Positions 60,524 through 64,000 of a DNA stretch of 64,000 nt are shown one piece after another. Made by a program: the position numbers and the translations under genes. Positions within the stretch are counted from its first letter, which is position 1. Every line of letters begins with the position of its first letter. This stretch comes from Fictibacillus phosphorivorans (GTDB lineage Bacteria > Bacillota > Bacilli > Bacillales > Fictibacillaceae). The stretch is from NCBI RefSeq assembly GCF_001629705.1, contig NZ_CP015378.1:3410001-3474000 (forward strand), read 5' to 3'. Under the pieces are notes generated by a model. It searched no databases. It was not told where the DNA came from and saw only the letters and a program-made list of their open reading frames with translations.

Positions 60524-61291
60524 TTATGAAGGACGTTTCATCTGTACGACCTTATTTTCTTCTTCCATGGCGAGCTGTTCTTTCGCGAGCTTCTTTTTAT
60601 AGACCACGCGCGACAGCATGATGCTGATCTCATAGAGAACAAGTAGTGGGATGACGACTAGGAAATCTGATACTAAATCTGGCGGTGTGATCAAGACGGC
60701 AACGACAACAAGTCCGAAATACGAGACTTTTCTTGCTTTCGTTAAGACGTTTGGATTTAAGATGCCAAGCGATGTTAAGAACATCACCACTAACGGAATC
60801 TCAAACAAAAAGCCGAACGGAAGTGTCAGGTTCATCATGAACTTAAAGTATTTTTCTGAGGTGAAGAACGTTTGGAAATGCCCTTCCGATAAGCTCAATA
60901 GGAAATTTAGAACCATTGGGTACACGATAAAATAACCGAATGATAAACCTAGTACAAATAAGAAAAATAGTGCTGGAATATAGGATAGCGTCACCTTCTG
61001 CTCTCTCTTACTCAATGCCGGTTTGATGAACATCCACGTTTGATGAGCCGCAACCGGAATGGTGAACGCGATCGCAATGACACCGGATATCATAAAATAC
61101 ACCCATAAAATCTCGCTTGGCCCAAGAACAGCAAGCTGCTGATCAAGATCTCGAATCAGCCAGTCATAAATCGGCTGAACGTAGAAGAAAGAAACGGAAA
61201 GTACCGTAATGAATACGGCAAGCGTAATAATGATTCGTTTTCTTAGCTCACCAAGGTGTTCAACGAAGTACATCTCTTCAGCTTTCATCAT
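60524..61291 (-). CDS. tatC: twin-arginine translocase subunit TatC
   Basis: 255 residues, six helices; N-terminal EHLGELRKRI and the conserved P/F loops (FGYFIVYPMVLNFLLSLS). Recognises twin-arginine signals. AGGAGGCTATTTT precedes the start. Third gene of a PhoX-TatA-TatC unit, equivalent in layout to phoD-tatAd-tatCd of Bacillus subtilis. Confidence 0.95.
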   Translation of the reverse strand: MMKAEEMYFVEHLGELRKRIIITLAVFITVLSVSFFYVQPIYDWLIRDLDQQLAVLGPSEILWVYFMISGVIAIAFTIPVAAHQTWMFIKPALSKREQKVTLSYIPALFFLFVLGLSFGYFIVYPMVLNFLLSLSEGHFQTFFTSEKYFKFMMNLTLPFGFLFEIPLVVMFLTSLGILNPNVLTKARKVSYFGLVVVAVLITPPDLVSDFLVVIPLLVLYEISIMLSRVVYKKKLAKEQLAMEEENKVVQMKRPS

Positions 61292-61376
61292 AAAATAGCC
61301 TCCTTTCTATCCTTAGTGGTTCATTTTAAAGTTTGTAGTGCCGTGTTAGGACATTGGATTCATGGGTAGGGACCGC

Positions 61377-61502
61377 CAATCCAGAAGTTTTGACTCCCAA
61401 TCCACGAGTTTTGACCCTCAATCCACGAGTTTTGACCCTCAATCCACGAGTTTTGACCCTCAATCCACAAGTTCCGGCTCTCAATCCACGAGTTTTAAAT
61501 CT
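61377..61502. repeat. six tandem 21-bp repeats between tatA and tatC
   Basis: Unit CAATCCACGAGTTTTGACCCT repeats six times with exact 21-base spacing; units 2-4 are identical, units 1, 5 and 6 are degenerate. Length is a multiple of three, so one frame reads LTLNPRV repeatedly. No gene is supported there. Confidence 0.9.
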
Positions 61503-61515
61503 AGCCCATCATGAA

Positions 61516-61551
61516 GAAAAAGATGCGGACTGTAACCGTGCCCGCATCTTC
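61516..61551 (-). terminator. terminator between tatA and tatC
   Basis: AAGATGCGG / CCGCATCTT stem with TTTTTC on the minus strand, 10 bases after the tatA stop. TatC thus needs read-through or its own promoter. Confidence 0.82.
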
Positions 61552-61560
61552 CGTTTTTCG

Positions 61561-61746
61561 TTATTTAGACTGCGGCTTTTCTTCTTTTTCATCCGAAGAC
61601 ATGAGGTCTTTCGCTGAGTTCTTGAACTCGCGAAGTGTGCTTCCGAATGCTCGTCCGATCTCCGGCAGTTTAGATGGCCCGAAAATGATAAGCGCAATGA
61701 TTAAGATTAAGATCAATCCTGGTACTCCGATGTTTGTGAAACCCAT
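61561..61746 (-). CDS. tatA: twin-arginine translocase subunit TatA
   Basis: 61 residues: short N-terminal helix [20 protein letters not shown], amphipathic helix [17 protein letters not shown], charged tail. Pore-forming partner of TatC. Good ribosome-binding site (GGAGGCGATCTAC). Confidence 0.95.
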   Translation of the reverse strand: MGFTNIGVPGLILILIIALIIFGPSKLPEIGRAFGSTLREFKNSAKDLMSSDEKEEKPQSK

Positions 61747-61801
61747 GTAGATCGCCTCCTCAAATTTTGGTGATCATTTGTTACCTTCTGTCTTAAAAAA
61801 G

Positions 61802-63433
61802 TTAGAACTTGAATCCAGTGATCGCTACTACAGATGGACGCGGTGTGTTGCCTCCGCGAACTTGTGGCCACGTACTTGTTGGATTTGCTTTGTCTTCCGT
61901 TTCTTCACCAGGATGCTGAACACTTAGGAACAACGTTTTTTCATTCGGTGTAAAAGATGGACCTGTTAGCTCCGCTTCTTTAGGAGCCGATGCAAACTGG
62001 AACGCCTCTCCTTTATCACGTCCGATCGTAGGAATCATGAACATGCCGTTGTTACCAAAGCTTGTCCACGCACCAGAATTCAGCTTGCTTGATGAAATAT
62101 CCGTTACTGTCCATAGGTTTGCATTTGAATCGAACGTTAGGTTATCAGGTGCACTAAATCCGCTTTGACGACCACCTGCTGCAAAGATTTCAAATTCAAA
62201 GCTCTCAGCACCGTGATCTTCGTCTTTTTCAAAAAAGCGTGTGATGTGGCCATGAATGTTGCCGTGTTTGTCGTTGTTCGTGTGTGCGATAAATACAGTA
62301 CCGTCTAGCGGTGAAATCTCCACATCTTCCGGGCGATCTGTCGGTGTCGCACCTAGAAGGATTGCCGCATCATGTGCGTTAACCACAACATCACCTTGTG
62401 TTTTGAACTTTTCTAACAAGTCAGCTTTGCCTGCTGCTTTTTCACGAACAGCTTCGATCGTTAACGGAAGCCATTTGCCGTTTGCAAGATCTGCTGCATA
62501 AAGCGTCCCTTCTTCTAAAAGCTTGCTGTTGTCTTTCCCTTTAGCTGCAGCGTACTTGCCTTTACTCACAAACTTGTACACACAAGCATCCTTTTTGTCA
62601 TCACCCATATAGACAACGACACGCCCGTCGTTCGAGATGCCAACGCTAGCATTTTCATGGTTAAAGCGTCCAAGAGCCGTGTGCTTTCTCACTTTAAAGT
62701 TCGGATCAAAAGGATCAACTTCAATCACCCAGCCATAATGCGTTTGATCGAGATTTGCCGCTTTTGACGTATCCTCATAGTTTTCTTCACAAGATAAAAC
62801 CGTATTCCATGGCGTACGTCCACCTGAACAGTTTGCAAATGTTCCTTGTGCAGAAGTTGCACCATTTACAGCTGCCGTACCTTTCGCTGGTCCTGTTAGT
62901 GCAAACGGCGTTAGTCCTGTTACACGTCTTGCGTATGCTGAATTCGTATCCAACATCCACTTGCCGTTCTTCACTTTCACTTCGATAATAGAACCGCCTT
63001 GATTGTAGAGCATCTTTTCAATTTGTGCCGGTGTGTATTTACCGTTCACTTTTTCTCCTTCAACATATAAAGGATTTGTATATTCATGGTTTACCCAAAG
63101 CAAGCCATGTTCACTAGATTTGTCGATCGGAAAGTACATCGTAAAATCATTGTTGAATCCAAACGTGTCACCTTTTTTATTAATCACATCACCATAAGAG
63201 GCAATCACTTCATATTGATATCCTTTTGGAAGAACAAGATCGTCTTTGTCCGTTGGTGCAATCGGGTGGAACTTAAATCCTTTTTTGCGAGGCTTCATAC
63301 GCATCAAGCTGTCTGATTGTGCGTTAGCTGTTTCTGATAATGCACCTAACCCAGTGGTAGCTGCAGCAAGTGCTGTTGCGCCTGTACCTAAATACGTTAA
63401 AAAGGTTCTTCTATCCAATGGCTTTTTTTCCAT
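61802..63433 (-). CDS. PhoX-like (DUF839) twin-arginine phosphatase
   Basis: 543 residues from ATG 63433 (GGGGGAAATGAC upstream). Tat signal RRTFLTYLGTGATALAAATT (Arg8, Arg9). PhoX/DUF839 hallmarks: GLLWVNHEYTNP, NCSGGRTPWNTVLSCEENYE, FNHENASVGISNDGRVVVYMG, DNLTFDSNANLWTVTD. Calcium/iron-dependent alkaline phosphatase releasing phosphate outside the cell. The adjacent tatA and tatC fit a dedicated Tat pathway. A 7-2-7 palindrome at 63514 may be an operator. Confidence 0.9.
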   Translation of the reverse strand: MEKKPLDRRTFLTYLGTGATALAAATTGLGALSETANAQSDSLMRMKPRKKGFKFHPIAPTDKDDLVLPKGYQYEVIASYGDVINKKGDTFGFNNDFTMYFPIDKSSEHGLLWVNHEYTNPLYVEGEKVNGKYTPAQIEKMLYNQGGSIIEVKVKNGKWMLDTNSAYARRVTGLTPFALTGPAKGTAAVNGATSAQGTFANCSGGRTPWNTVLSCEENYEDTSKAANLDQTHYGWVIEVDPFDPNFKVRKHTALGRFNHENASVGISNDGRVVVYMGDDKKDACVYKFVSKGKYAAAKGKDNSKLLEEGTLYAADLANGKWLPLTIEAVREKAAGKADLLEKFKTQGDVVVNAHDAAILLGATPTDRPEDVEISPLDGTVFIAHTNNDKHGNIHGHITRFFEKDEDHGAESFEFEIFAAGGRQSGFSAPDNLTFDSNANLWTVTDISSSKLNSGAWTSFGNNGMFMIPTIGRDKGEAFQFASAPKEAELTGPSFTPNEKTLFLSVQHPGEETEDKANPTSTWPQVRGGNTPRPSVVAITGFKF

Positions 63434-63513
63434 GTCATTTCCCCCTAGACCCAAATAATTAATGTTGCAACTATAAGAATACGGTCGAAATATTAAGCCA
63501 CTATATAGAAGAT

Positions 63514-63529
63514 TTAAACAAATGTTTAA
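63514..63529. promoter_or_regulatory. 7-2-7 palindrome upstream of the PhoX-like gene
   Basis: TTAAACA-AA-TGTTTAA, 80 bases before the start. Possible operator. It does not show the multiple spaced TTAACA direct repeats of a standard PhoP box. Confidence 0.4.
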
Positions 63530-63603
63530 GAATTTTTAGTTTTTTTATAAATTTTCAACGTTCGCCGACATAAAACGAATAACTCTGACGGTAGGTTTTA
63601 ATA

Positions 63604-63640
63604 CAAAAAGGGTTTGATAGTTACCCCATCAAACCTTTTA
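63604..63640 (-). terminator. orphan hairpin upstream of the PhoX-like gene
   Basis: AAGGGTTTGAT / ATCAAACCTTTT stem with TTTTTG on the minus strand, but no minus-strand gene is seen before it. Could end a small RNA or insulate the phoX-like promoter. Confidence 0.5.
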
Positions 63641-63792
63641 TGAGATGAAGATTTCTGCTATAGAAAATATAAGTTGGGAAAATAGGGTAATATCCTTTAT
63701 ACTAAAGAAGACAGATGTCCATGTTTTTTCCCAATATACATTCCAACTTAAATAGGTATAATTAACTAGAGAGCTTTATTAGGAGTGAAGCG

Positions 63793-63945
63793 ATGCAGAT
63801 AGAAGTGGGGAGTTTCGTCATGTATAACGGCAAAGAATATCAAGTCGTTTGGATTTATGAAAACGGAAACGTGGAGATTGTAACAGACGGACAACATAGA
63901 AAGATCGAGCTCGTACAAGAGGGAGATCTCACACACAAACGATAA
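63793..63945 (+). CDS. 50-residue hypothetical protein
   Basis: ATG after AGGAGTGAAGCG. The product looks like a small SH3-like beta barrel (MQIEVGSFVMYNGKEYQVVW, IYENGNVEIVTDGQHR). It has its own terminator directly after the stop. Not recognised; well supported as a real gene by its start and terminator. Confidence 0.72.
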   Translation: MQIEVGSFVMYNGKEYQVVWIYENGNVEIVTDGQHRKIELVQEGDLTHKR

Positions 63946-63946
63946 A

Positions 63947-63986
63947 AAAACTTCCGGAAGCAAATAGCCCGGAAGTTTTGTTTTTG
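63947..63986 (+). terminator. terminator of the 50-residue gene
   Basis: AAAACTTCCGG / CCGGAAGTTTT stem, then TTTTTG. Confidence 0.9.
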
Positions 63987-64000
63987 TTTTATTATTTTAC

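Noticed and set aside
61377..61502. possible CRISPR array
   Set aside because: Repeats are directly adjacent with no spacers; simple tandem repeat.
61354..61617. 87-codon plus-strand frame with repeated LTLNPRV
   Set aside because: Translation of the 21-bp tandem repeat, antisense to tatA; no start signal.
63766..63963. 65-codon minus-strand frame
   Set aside because: Antisense to the well-signalled 50-residue gene and its terminator.

Overview
The window looks like part of a low-GC, endospore-forming Bacillaceae chromosome (Bacillus/Fictibacillus-like; genus not certain). Evidence: an alpha/beta-type SASP with a sigma-G-like promoter, a GerA/GerB/GerC germinant-receptor operon, a Spo0E-type phosphatase, an RsbR-like STAS protein, a ftsE-ftsX-M23-ctpB-minJ block as in Bacillus subtilis, and strong AGGAGG ribosome-binding sites. 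No rRNA, tRNA, CRISPR array, integrase or transposase was seen.

Layout. 1-2.9 kb: TAXI-type TRAP transporter operon (minus strand, permease cut by the window edge). 3.0-4.8 kb: oxidative-stress cluster (thioredoxin-like protein, Dps, peroxiredoxin with a near-perfect Fur box). 4.9-11.3 kb: TVP38/DedA-like protein, VOC dioxygenase-like protein, MoaA, cold-shock protein, RsbR-like protein, MetOD1-like sensor, LysR regulator, and a 59-codon Spo0E-like gene. 11.6-15.6 kb: germinant-receptor operon plus a 55-codon membrane ORF. 15.7-28.3 kb: ordinary core/accessory genes, including a two-component system next to a FtsX-type ABC exporter, an AlkD-like glycosylase, a DUF2089 operon, a Nudix hydrolase and a histidine phosphatase.

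29.5-45.7 kb is the unusual part. About twenty small, visibly A+T-rich genes, nearly all on the minus strand, are mostly unrecognised; those with family hints include a SUKH/SMI1-KNR4 protein, a DUF2711-like protein, a DUF3916-like protein, a predicted methyltransferase and a TraB/ChaN-like protein. Almost every one ends just before a short palindromic element: outer arms TTATTCMACAATC / GATTGTTGAATAA around an inner hairpin whose sequence changes while its pairing is kept. Between intact genes lie 3'-terminal fragments of paralogues found intact elsewhere in the same array, and a kinase gene with an internally flipped segment. I read this as a cassette-like, actively recombining collection of orphan immunity-type genes with element-delimited 3' ends, reminiscent of integron attC cassettes but without a recombinase in view. 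That reading is inference.

45.8-53.4 kb returns to conserved cell-envelope and division genes (minJ, a DUF4083-like small protein, ctpB-like protease, M23 hydrolase, ftsX, ftsE, YitT family). 53.8-60.5 kb: NERD-domain protein, a large secreted subtilisin-like protease with cohesin-like and dockerin modules, and a divergent XRE-TPR regulator. 60.5-63.5 kb: a Tat unit (PhoX-like twin-arginine substrate, TatA, TatC) with a 21-bp tandem repeat between tatA and tatC. Four copies or derivatives of a ~140-bp Bacillaceae-type intergenic repeat are scattered in the window; two of them form a 48-bp inverted repeat around an AEC transporter and an azoreductase.
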